A DNA stretch of 64,000 bases from Hesseltinella vesiculosa (taxonomy: Eukaryota; Mucoromycota; Mucoromycetes; Mucorales; Cunninghamellaceae): assembly GCA_002104935.1 (NCBI GenBank), contig MCGT01000022.1, positions 186,001 to 250,000 on the forward strand. The letters are read 5' to 3'. Within the stretch, counting starts at the first letter, position 1. Every line of letters starts with the position of its first letter. The notes under the pieces were generated by a model, which searched no databases, was not told the DNA's origin, and was given only the letters and a program-made list of their open reading frames with translations. Shown one piece after another: positions 22,348 through 32,611 of this stretch. The translations under genes were made by a program, and so were the position numbers.

Positions 22348-23529
22348 ATGAATTCAACGACCCATCTCACCGGTATGAAGCGATTGAGCAGCAACAACCA
22401 AGATATTGAACTCTCTCCTATAGAAAGAATGAGCATGGATGTAGGCATTGGCAAATACGGTGGTCTCCAGCCTTCGTATGCTCGAGAAGCTGATCCTTCT
22501 TCTGATGATGACATTGGCTTTTATGGCTCCATGATGACCGGCCTTGGAAAATGCCTCGGTGTTTTTGGTGCTGTAAGCGAGCCTGGACAAAACATGAACA
22601 GCATCTAATCAAAAAGATATAGTTTCCATGCTGTGTCTGCTTCCCTAATCCATACAAACGTGTGAAACAAGGTCAGACACGACAAGCCAGTCATATAGAT
22701 GATCTCATCTTTTTCCCTCCTATAGGCACGGTGGGTTTGGTCACCAAATTTGGCCGCTTCAATCGATGTGTGGATCCAGGCTTGGTGAACGTCAACCCTG
22801 TCACCGAGCATATCAAACATATCGACATCCGCATCCAGATCACAGAACTGCCTCGACAAGTCATCATGACCAAAGACAATGTCAGCATCACCATTGAATC
22901 GGTGCTCTTCTGGCATATCATCGACCCCTATGAAGCCCATTTCTCTGTCAACGACGTGCACTTTGCCCTCCTGGAACGTGCAAAGACAGTGCTAAGAGAC
23001 ATCTGCGGTTGTCATTACCTGCAAGATCTCATCGAGGTAATTGGAAAAAAAAAAAAAAAAAAGCCGAAGCTTGATCTGCTGACTCTCTTTTGGCATTTAG
23101 AACCGCGACGCTGTTTCCACCGAGTTGCAAAAGATCATCGACCCCGCTGCCAGCGAGTGGGGTGTCAAGGCAAGTGAAAAAACGAGACGAGGGGGACAGC
23201 CGTAGCTCATTTATTTCGCATGATGTGAACAGGTGGAAGCTACGCTTGTCAAAGATATCACCTTCTCCAAGGAATTACAAGAATCACTGTCAAGTGCAGC
23301 CCAGGCCAAACGCATTGGTGAATCCAAGGTCATTGCCTCCAAGGCGGAAGTAGAGGCTGCCAAACTGATGAAGGAAGCTGCTGCCATCATGAACACACCT
23401 GCCGCCATCCAGCTGCGTCATTTGGAAACGCTGGTCACCATGAGCCGAGCTGGCCAAGGCCCCAAGACCGTTTTCATGCCCCTCCCTCCCTCACCTGCCG
23501 TCAACCAAATCAGTGCCGACCGTCAGTAA
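22348..23529 (+). CDS. Stomatin-family SPFH-domain protein, paralogue 2
   Basis: Five exons (22348-22572, 22623-22671, 22726-23036, 23101-23169, 23233-23529) give 316 residues. The N-terminal 75 residues are polar and Ser/Asp-rich, longer than in paralogue 1. The Cys-rich turn FPCCVCFPNPYKRVKQG precedes the SPFH domain (GLVTKFGRFNRCVDPGL, QVIMTKDNVSITIESVLFW, LLERAKTVLRDICG). The conserved helix SLSSAAQAKRIGESKVIASK follows, then IQLRHLETL. The fourth intron has a GC donor (AAG followed by GCAAGT) with an AG acceptor; no GT nearby keeps frame, and the flanking protein (SEWGVK, then VEATLVKD) matches the paralogue exactly across the junction. The role is inferred as membrane scaffold. Confidence 0.88.
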
Positions 23530-23978
23530 TATTTCTTTTTTTCTCGAAGCACTCATTACCCCTAATAAAAATATAAAATAGCACTTTTTCTGCAGCCTGC
23601 GTTTCACGTTGCAAGATCGGTATGTCACGATCAGGCTATCCCTGAAGAATGCGACTACCGGTACAACCATGGCAATGCATCACCTGGCACTCCAAAACCT
23701 TGCCTCTGCTCTGTTATTTTAGCATTGCCACCAGGCAATCAGGCAATGCGTACCAAGACATTTTGCACTCCGCCACCTCGATCAAACTCAATTTTTCCAA
23801 AAAAAAAAAAAATGATGTCATTCACGAGAAATCAAGCCAGGGAAACATGACACCCGCATCTAGCAAAATAGGCTCTTCTTTTTTCGATCCTCTCGACATC
23901 TATGATGATGAATGAAGCTAGCGGTGCCAGCCAATGTCGCCTGGTTGCTAGTTTCCCTCCCCTCCCCCCCTTTTTTTT
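23530..23978. other. Intergenic region downstream of stomatin 2
   Basis: Stomatin 2 3' flank with A-runs and a C/T-run near 23958. No gene seen. Confidence 0.5.
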
Positions 23979-24470
23979 TCAGCGCTTATTGGGCTGGATC
24001 AGAGATGTCAAGACGAAACGGATAGCCTTGACTTTTTCATGCAAAAGTTCACCTCGATCCACTAGCTCGATCATTTGAAGATTGTCATTTTCACCCGAGG
24101 ACGATCTCTGAAGCATCTCCGCCGACTCTGGCCAGACGCAGTTGCCGTAGGACGGCACGTTTTTTTTAGGTTGGTCCATGTCTTTGGTCTTTCGGTGGCA
24201 GTCGAAAGCCCTGTCCTTTTCTCTTCTTCTCTAGGCTGTGGAATGTTTGGAGCAAGTCATCTTTTTTCTTTCGGGTCAATGCGAAACAGAGGCAGATGTC
24301 TCCGCTGTTCACCTGGGCTTTTGACTACAAGGAATCGGCTAAGCAGTTGCTTCTTATCTAGGCACGCCTTTTGGCTTTCACAATGGTCAGCAGCATAGGC
24401 AAGCGGTTACCCGTGTAATGCAGTTCTGGCCTATCAGCACTCCAACGCGAAAAAAAAAAAAAAAAAAAAA
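23979..24470 (-). CDS. Possible small multi-exon gene, structure unresolved
   Basis: The minus strand has two stretches that look coding rather than random. One is a 66-codon ORF ending at 23979 (SAEMLQRSSSGENDNLQMIE, then VKAIRFVLTSLIQ). The other is an upstream segment near 24260-24440 (ADRPELHYTDKKQLLSRFLV, then GEQRRHLPLFRIDPKEKR). Acceptor-like CCTAG sites and a donor GTAACC near 24410 fit a spliced gene, and a TTATAAG element lies near 24550 on the same strand. I could not find one in-frame model covering all parts. The family is not recognised. Confidence 0.28.
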
Positions 24471-25320
24471 AGTAGCACCAATCCCCTGTCTTTCTCTCAT
24501 GGCCGGCCAACCAAAAAGAAAAAGCGATCTTGAATGCTCACCCTCCCCCTTATAAACAAGATGGATGAATAATATACAAACTTGGCACAGCAATGTTGCT
24601 GGGAAAAGGCCTAGATCAGCTTATCACAACAATCCACTGCAGATAAAATTTTCACAGAGGCGAGCCTATTTCCGGACTTTTTAACTCTTTGGCATTTTCA
24701 TTCGCTTGGGTTTTGTGGAGAAACGGCGGGGAAGCTTGGTTTTTTTGGAGTACGACGCTTTACCTCCACGAATTCATGCAAGAAACACAGCAGGAGGCTG
24801 GTTCATGTTCCACAAGACAAGACTAAGATGATGCCTTGGCTGATTCATACGACGGTGATTGGCGGAAAAGAATCTGAAATGTACGGGACGTATCATGATG
24901 TCCTGCTATTCGCTGGGGCGTAGTATCAAAAACAAAAAAAGAAAAATAAAACGAGCCCAAACCGATGGATTGGTGCTCTGAAAAAAAAAGGAGCGAGGAA
25001 AGAACTTGGATCGAAACATAATGAAAAAGTCGATAAAATAAAAAAGAGGAGACACAAAAAAAAAAAAAAAGAATGGAAAAAAGTTCATGCGTGACGAAAA
25101 GTTATCCATGACCAAAAAGCTAAGCTGTTTGTCATCGGTGACGGATCATCATGGCCGTGGCGTGTGTCTTCCGGTTTGAAACTCCGGTAGGCCCCCAACA
25201 TTGCAAGCAAGACCCCCGCTTTATAAGCGGTGTACTGCTTTTTTTTTTCTTTGAACTTCTTTTTCTTTTTCTTTTTTAATTTTTTTCGTGTCAATTAACA
25301 TTTTATAAACAAAAACAAAT
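24471..25320. other. Intergenic region upstream of 6PGDH
   Basis: No gene seen. A-runs on the plus strand occur near 24452, 25058 and 24982. The pyrimidine-rich, AT-rich stretch just before 25321 is the likely 6PGDH leader. Confidence 0.5.
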
Positions 25321-27167
25321 ATGGTTGAAGCTGTGTAAGTGCAAGGCAAGAGGATGTCGATGGCAAGAAAGGGGGAAACAAAGAGGCGATGGATCGCTTG
25401 ACGTGTTTTTTTTTATTTGTTTACGTTGAACTAGTGCTGATATTGGTCTCATTGGTTTGGCCGTCATGGGTCAAAACTTGATCTTGAACATGAATGATCA
25501 TGGCTTTGTTGTGTGCGCTTATAACCGTACTACCTCCAAGGTCGATCACTTTTTGGAAAATGAAGCCAAGGGTAAGTTATTCAGAGGAGAGACAAAAAAA
25601 GTTCAACGTCAGCCTTATCCTGGCTGATAAGATATGAGAGAAGGCGTGTTTCTTTTTCTTTTTCATGAGATTTAACTTGACTATCTGTAGGTACTAACAT
25701 CGTTGGCGCCCACTCTGTGGAAGAACTGTGCGCAAAGTTGAAGCGTCCTCGCAAGGTGATGTTGCTCGTCAAGGCTGGTGATGCCGTAGACAACTTCATT
25801 GATCAACTTTTGCCTTTCTTGGAACAAGGCGATATCATCATCGATGGTGGCAACTCTCACTTCCCTGATTCTATCCGTCGCACCAAGGATTTGGCTGACA
25901 AGGGTATCTTGTTTGTTGGCTCTGGTGTGTCTGGTGGTGAAGAAGGTGCCCGCTACGGCCCCTCTTTGATGCCCGGTGGTAACCCTGCTGCCTGGCCCGC
26001 CATTAAACCCATCTTCCAAGCCATTGCTGCCAAGGCTCCTGATGGTGCTCCCTGTTGTGACTGGGTCGGTGAAACCGGTGCTGGTCACTATGTCAAGATG
26101 GTGCACAACGGCATTGGTAAGGAGTTTTTAAAAGAGAGGCGGTGCATGGGAGCGAAGGACCCCCCCCCCTTTTTTTTTTCTCACGCCTATTTTTTTTTTC
26201 TTCTCAATTAGAATATGGTGACATGCAATTGATCTGTGAAGTGTATCAAATCTTGGGCGAAGGTCTCGGTTTGTCTCATGACGAAATGGCCGATATCTTC
26301 ACTGAATGGAACAAGGGTGAATTGGACTCCTACTTGATTGAAATCACCCGCGACATTTTGAAATACAAGGACACCGACGGCACCCCTCTTGTGACCAAGA
26401 TCCGTGACACTGCTGGCCAAAAGGGCACTGGCAAGTGGACTGCCATTGACTCGTTGGACCGTGGTATCCCTGTGACTTTGATCGGTGAAGCTGTCTATTC
26501 CCGCTGCTTGTCCTCCCTCAAGGATGAACGTGTGCGTGCCTCCAAGATCCTCAAGGGCCCCACCAACTCCCCCAAATTCACTGGCGACAAGAAGGCCTTC
26601 ATTGCTCAATTGGGCCAAGCTCTCTATGCTGCCAAGATCGTGTCCTATGCTCAAGGCTACATGCTGATGCGTCAAGCTGCCAAGGACTATGGCTGGAACT
26701 TGAACTATGCCGGTATTGCTTTGATGTGGCGTGGCGGCTGTATCATCCGTTCTGCCTTCTTGGGCAAGATCCGTGACGCCTACACCACCAACCCCGAATT
26801 GGAAAATCTGCTGTTCGACCCCTTCTTCCAAGAAGCCACTGCCAAGGCCCAAGATGCCTGGCGTACCGTTGTTGCTCAAGCTGTCACCGTCGGCATCCCT
26901 ACCCCTGCCATGTCCACGGCCTTGAACTTCTACGATGGTCTCCGTCACGAAATGCTGCCTGCCAACTTGCTCCAAGCCCAACGTGATTACTTTGGTGCCC
27001 ATACATATGAATTGCTGTCTGCTCCCGGCAAGTTCGTTCACACCAACTGGACCGGTAAGATTAGGAAGACAAAAACTGCATTTGTCATCGACGACCGACT
27101 GACTTTTTTTTTTTTTTTCCGTTTAGGCACTGGCGGTAACATCACTGCCACCACCTACGATGCTTAA
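25321..27167 (+). CDS. GND1: 6-phosphogluconate dehydrogenase, decarboxylating
   Basis: Five exons (25321-25334, 25435-25571, 25691-26116, 26212-27054, 27127-27167) give 486 residues, the normal length. Exon 1 encodes just MVEA plus two bases. Landmarks are the NADP-binding [29 protein letters not shown], the substrate loop [18 protein letters not shown], the catalytic region [20 protein letters not shown] (split by an intron after HNGI), and HTNWTGTGG at the end. It converts 6-phosphogluconate to ribulose 5-phosphate with NADPH production in the cytosolic pentose phosphate pathway. Codon use is strongly biased, indicating high expression. The large ORF on the opposite strand (26208-27041) is a shadow of this bias. 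Confidence 0.96.
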
Positions 27168-27421
27168 GACAGCTCTCCGAAATCTCTCTCGCATGACATC
27201 CGTATTCTCCCTTGTTACATTTTTACCTCATTAAACCACTTGACAACCGATGACTTTTTTTTATAATACGTGTATGACAAGATCAGGCTGCTGCTAAAAT
27301 GGAGCCGATCGTTTCCTCCCCTCCAAAAAAAAAACGGCAAGTCTGAAAATAATTAGTCATGACCAGCATGGGATTTGTTATAATGGTTTATTAAGTTGTA
27401 AGAGGATAGAGGCATAAGGAA

Positions 27422-29277
27422 TTAATAGACTTCCTTAACATATTGTTCTTGCTTGGTGGAATGGCTTGCGTGGTCGTCGGTTTCAGCCGACAATTCTTCC
27501 AAGCTCTTGCCCTTGGTTTCTTCGATGAGGAAAGAAGAGAAGATACCAGTAAACATGAAGAAGGCAAACAATTGCAGCAAGTGGTTGATCCAAGCGTTGG
27601 GCCCACCAATGTCACGGAGCAAACCGAAACCAACTTGAGCAACGATGGAACCAACTTTGCCGGAGGCAGCACTTTTTTTTGAAAAAAAAAAAAAAAAAAA
27701 AAAAAGGAGTTTGAATTTGCGGAGGGAGCCTGTAAATGACGGCTTACCTGATACCGTGGGCAGTGGAACGGTAACGTGTGGGGAAAATTTCACCAGGAAC
27801 AATGAAGGTCTAGAGAAAGAGCGAGTCAGTGCCTGTCTTTGAAAGGATGGTAACAAGCTTACAGTGGTGTTGGGACCAAAGTTGAAGAAGATTTGGGTGA
27901 TGGTGTACAAGACAATGAACAAGGCGGTCGAGGTGTTCAAGATTTCGTGGTAGGCAAAGCCCAGGACGACGAACATGATGGTCAACATGATGAAACCCAT
28001 GATTTGGATGAATTTACGGCCAAGCTTGTCGATGGTGAACACGGAGATCCAGTAACCAGGAACGGAACCGAGCAAATTGATGATCAAGTTACCAACACAA
28101 GTGCGGAAAACAGCTCTGAAGAAGAAAAAAAGGGTCAGTGCTTGGTTTTTTTTTTTTTTTTTTGAAAAGGCGGAGCTTACTCATAGGGGTCGCTGCCACC
28201 GGCAAAGCCAATGTTTTGGAGAATGATCGAGTTGTTCAAACCGAGACCGTACCAGGCAACGTCAAGAGCAAACCAAGAATAGGCAGTACCAAGCAAGATC
28301 TTGCCGTGCTTCCATTGGCCAAAGTAGCGGCAGAAATCGGCCCAGGAAGCCTTGGGAGAGCTTTCTTCACGAGCAACAGCGATGTTATCAGTGTAGTCGC
28401 CGGCAGAGGCACCGTTTTCGACAAAGGCTTTGGCGTCGCGGAGACCCTTTTCGATCTTTTGTTCGACATCCATGGTATAACGGGGGGTTTCGGGAATGGT
28501 AAGACGGTAGTAGAGAGCCAAGACACCGGGAACGGCACCAATGCCGATGACAATGCGCCAGACATAGTCAAGGTTTTGTTGATCAGCTTGGATGGCGCTC
28601 TTGTAGGCGGCAGTGACGATGATGCCAACAACGGAGGCAGCGAGTTGGCCGATACCTTGCATAGCAAAGACAGCAGCCATCATAGCACCACGACGTTTGG
28701 TGGTGGCAAATTCAGCAGTAATGACAGAGGACAAAGGATAGTCGCCACCGATACCGATGCCGACAATAACACGCCAGAAGACGATAACGCCCCAGAACGA
28801 GCTAGCTCTGGCGTTACCAACGAGGGTTTGACCGACAGTACCAACGATGATGATCATCAATTCCACACCATACATACGCTTGCGGCCCACGCGATCAGCG
28901 AGCCAGCCGAACAGCAATTGACCAACAACGGTACCAGCAGAACAGGCGACCTTGATGGCGGTGTCAACATTGGCTGGCGTCTTGTTGGTTTCTGGCCAGT
29001 AGACATAGCCAATCATGACAGAGACCAGCCCAATAGCAAAAATATCGTAAGCATCGGTGAAGAAACCAATACCAGACACGATACAAGCACGAATATGGAA
29101 CCAGCCAAATTTGGCGTTGTCGATCTAACAAATAAATGAAAAAGATGAGCGTCCGTGTCCACTACCAAAAAAAAAAAAAAAAAACCTTACTTCTTCTAAA
29201 GCAATACGCCTACGTTCAGAGGCTGACAGGGTGTATGTTTCGTGGACGGCTGCCACTTGTTCATTCAAACTAGCCAT
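27422..29277 (-). CDS. PHO84: High-affinity phosphate:H+ symporter, Pho84 type
   Basis: Five exons from ATG 29277 to TAA 27422 give a protein of about 540 residues with 12 predicted membrane spans of the major facilitator superfamily. Diagnostic segments are SGIGFFTDAYDIFAIGL in the first helix, GQLLFGWLADRVGRKRMYG (MFS loop 2-3), GIGIGGDYPLSSVITAEFA in helix 4, IPETPRYTMDVE before the central loop, and TFIVPGEIFPTRYRSTAHGI, which is a short exon. The GIGGDYPLS and FTDAYDIF motifs are characteristic of Pho84/Pht1-type phosphate transporters. The C-terminus is hydrophilic and acidic. Location is the plasma membrane. Strong codon bias suggests abundant expression. A long plus-strand ORF at 28138-29139 is an antisense shadow. 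Confidence 0.93.
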
Positions 29278-30854
29278 TGTTGAATGTCAAATAGGTGACC
29301 AAGAAAAATAAAATAAAATAAATGAGAGTGGAAGGAAAAAAGGAAAGAAGAAATAAAAAAAAAAGTTGGGCTTGAAGTTTTTATTTAAAAACGAATAAAT
29401 GGCAAGGTCGAAAAAAAGGCCCAAGAAACTCGGCCCTATCATTTTCTCCATGTGCTTAGAGACAGTGTCCTTCAACAGATATTTCGCTGTGTGTTGCATG
29501 ATTTAGAGTTCTCCACTGTGATCGAAGCGCTTGTACCACTGATTGCCAAGTTTCATTGTCAGCCAATGGCAGCTGTTTCTTTGTCCACGCCTTCTTTTCC
29601 AACGCAGTAGATACGTTCTACTTGTAGGGTTCTATCCTTGCCTTTATTCCCTTTTTGCCACAACCGTCTCTTCTCCATCAAGAAAAAAGAAATGACAGAA
29701 CGTCCGGACGCTCTATCCTCGTTAAAACATGCTTATTTGGCTATCTTCTTCAGCGATCACCATGATCTTCCAACTGTAAAAAAATCCCCATTAACAGCAA
29801 AATAGTCGCACGTTTTCAAAGCAAAAAATCCTGTTCAAACCTGTAGTTTGTCAATAACCTGAAACATCTGTTGATCCAACTCTCCGAGGTTTGCCATGTG
29901 GCGATCCAAGTACCAAAAAATAGAAACGCACGCAGCCAAAAAAAAAAAAATCTATTTTTTGCCCTCGGCTTTCCCCTTTAAAAAACACACAGCCCTCTTT
30001 TGCCCAGCCATCCATCCTTGCCAACAAATAGTCACAACTGTGCGCATATCTGTGATGGTAGAGCGCTTTTGCAGCTTTTGCAGGCTTTGCAGCTTTTTCC
30101 AAATGCACACGTGCTCTCCTGATGTCCAAGTGACGTCCCTGCCTTGTTCAACTCAGATCCAGGGAACGACCAACCAATTTTGCAACTGTCTTTAAACCTT
30201 TTTTTATTAGCACTTCATAAAACTCTTTTCCCCATCTTTTTTCCTGCTGACCTTTTATTGTTGCCATACAAAACTGCGACATCCAATCCCAAGGCTTCGG
30301 CCATGCCGATCCAGGAAAAAACCTTGGTCTCGGTGTTTTGGCCCTGACAGCCTATGAAACAGCCGGCCAACAAACGATGCTTATTTTTTACTCTGTCAAC
30401 AATACCATCGTCTCAATATCCATTTAACCCACTCCTCTGTAAGAAAATTCTGAGAAAGGCAAAAAAAAAAAAAAAAAGGCTGGCGGCTGGTTTTGGATGG
30501 TTGGGTTTCAATTTCTGGCCATCAAACCCTGCCGTTTTGCGTCATTGATGTTTCAGACCAATTAATAGAAGAGCTTTTTTCCATTGTTCAAGCATTGGAC
30601 TTCTAGAAAACAAGGAACTTTGGTTAAAGAGTGGGCTCCGAAAATCCATCTGCTTCGTCACCATTTCATCAAAGTGTCTCGTAGGAGAAAGACACGGAAA
30701 AAAAAAAAAAAGGGCTTCCTGTTTTGGCAAGAACGATCGCCTCGCAATGGGCAAAAAGGGACTTGCACAACCTTGCTTTTATATTTTATTTTTTTTTCCT
30801 CTTTTTACTTCTAATTACCACTTTTTATTGTGTCGTTTTTTATTGACTTGAAGA
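29278..30854. other. Divergent intergenic region with one CACGTG site
   Basis: No supported gene in 1.6 kb between PHO84 (minus) and the next plus-strand gene. A CACGTG at 30108-30113 matches the core recognised by Pho4-type bHLH activators in yeast, but it is about 830 bases from the PHO84 start, so relevance is doubtful. A tiny split minus-strand ORF (from ATG near 29898, MANLGELDQQMFQVIDKLQ) cannot be extended. Confidence 0.4.
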
Positions 30855-32358
30855 ATGACCAACCCTTCACCACATCCCAATTCATATTCCCCAAAAGATC
30901 GAAAAGTTTTTCAGTGGCCGGTTCCATTGTCACCTGGAGGAAATCAAGATTCTCACTCACTAACATCTATTCCTTGGCGAGAAATGATGGACAAGTATAA
31001 TGATGATACCGACACCCTAAGACATATCCTCAATGCAAAAGCTGAAGAAGACAAGGTAAACGTCATCCCTCTGCTCTGTGCGTCCTGGTTGGGCGAACAG
31101 AAGAGAAGAATGCAATGGGGACTGAAGATGGCACCGTCATCAGAAACGAAAAAAATGAAGACTGTGAACGAGCCGTGTTTGGAGTCTCAGGGTCCATTTT
31201 GTACTAACTTTTGTTTGTTTGTTGTTTATATTTAGCGCCAAGCAGCCAGTGATTTATTGAAAGTCGAAGAGGCCCGCATTCGTTTGAAACGTATGGAAAT
31301 GGACTATTTGCATGAACAGTATCGGCTAGGCGTCTTGCCTCGCTATCCAGATTGTCGAGGCTATGGTTATGCCACTGCTCCCGCCACCGGCCCTCCACCG
31401 TCTGCCACCCCTTCAACATACATGCAAAACCTGACCCCAGTGCAACAGCAAATGATCGCCCGTATCACTGGTCAATATCCTGATGGCTACTCTTCTCAAC
31501 AGGATCATCCTGCCTCGCCTAGCCATCCCCAAACCGCTCATCCCCTTTGTCCTCCTTCTGAACCTCGTAAAGGTAAAAAAAAAAAAAAAAAAAAAAACAG
31601 GGGTAAGCTGACACTGGTTTTTATGATGTATTGCAGGCCACCAATTACATCGACTTCAAATTCCCAACACCATGCAGCCAACCACACCCGTGTCTCCTGC
31701 CGTCAATGGCAACGTCGTTCACCAAGAAGAAGCCGGAAGCAACAACAGCAGTGGGTCCAGCGGAGGCAGAGCCATCAAGCGGGCCTATGAACAACCCGAC
31801 GAAAAACCCCTCTCTCACAACAAGGTCATGGAAGCATTGAAAGCAAAACTCCAACGTGGATCTCCCATCGGTACCACCCCGTCCAGCTCCCTACCAACCC
31901 ACCCATCCCATTCTTCTTCTGCTAACCACTACCACACCCATTCGCAGCCATCACATCACCACCCTCCTCGCTTGACTGATTCCCTTCATGCTGACAAGCG
32001 TCAGCGTCAATTACCCAAGCCTGTCTCTGTCATCGATCTCCCTCCCTCCTCTACAGGCACCAACGGCAACGGCACCCCGTCCAGTCACCACCAGCACCAC
32101 CGATCCCATCACCAGCACCACCGCCAACATCACTCTCCATCTCCTCGTTCAGCTAAACCTCTATTACCACCCATCGATACCAACGTCGGACGCCATCAGC
32201 AAGCACATTCTCCTTTACCATCACGCCAAAAGGATGACCAAGATGTAGCGTACAGCCATCGGTCCTCCTCCACCCCTCCTGCTTCCTCGACTCAACATCA
32301 CGCATCTCCCTCTGATTATGTTCTAGCCATCAATGCCTCCCGAAATGATGAGGACTGA
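30855..32358 (+). CDS. Unknown Ser/Pro/His-rich protein with short coiled coil
   Basis: Three exons (30855-31055, 31236-31572, 31637-32358) join in frame to 419 residues. Residues 50-105 form a charged helix likely to coil (LNAKAEEDKRQAASDLLKVE, then ARIRLKRMEMDYLHEQYRLG), split by intron 1. The rest is low complexity, rich in Ser, Pro, Thr and His, with HHQHHRSHHQHHRQHH near residue 335. Basic patches such as DKRQRQLPK and the label-like KRAYEQP suggest a nuclear, perhaps transcription-associated protein, but no domain is recognised. Intron 2 begins with an A-run of over 20 right after the donor. The product exists as a clear spliced frame; its function is unknown. Confidence 0.7.
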
Positions 32359-32611
32359 TTCGCTCCCCGGTCGTTTCCGTCTTTTTTTTTTTTTCTTATT
32401 TGCATTACCCACTTGTATTTTTTTTTTAGTTTATTGATTCCTTTTTATTTTTGTGTTTAGGTTTAAAAAAAGAATGCATCCAGTAAATAAAAAACAAACG
32501 AACCTTCCCTTTTTCCAATGTGTTTGAAAAAAAAAAAAAGCACCGCTCAACACGTATGACAACCGTGAAGATAAAACTCAGCTGGAAAAAAAGAAAGAGT
32601 GGGGAGCCAGC

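Noticed and set aside
26208..27041. 277-codon minus-strand ORF opposite 6PGDH
   Set aside because: Antisense shadow of the biased 6PGDH exon 4; no family signal.
28138..29139. 333-codon plus-strand ORF opposite PHO84
   Set aside because: It is exactly antisense to a strongly codon-biased transporter exon; its Asp/Gly/Thr-rich composition is a by-product of that bias.
29745..29898. Split tiny ORF MANLGELDQQMFQVIDKLQ plus LEDHGDR
   Set aside because: Splice sites are plausible, but a 26-residue product with no homologue is not enough to call a gene.
30108..30113. CACGTG as a Pho4-type site for PHO84
   Set aside because: A single six-base match about 830 bases from the start codon is expected by chance.
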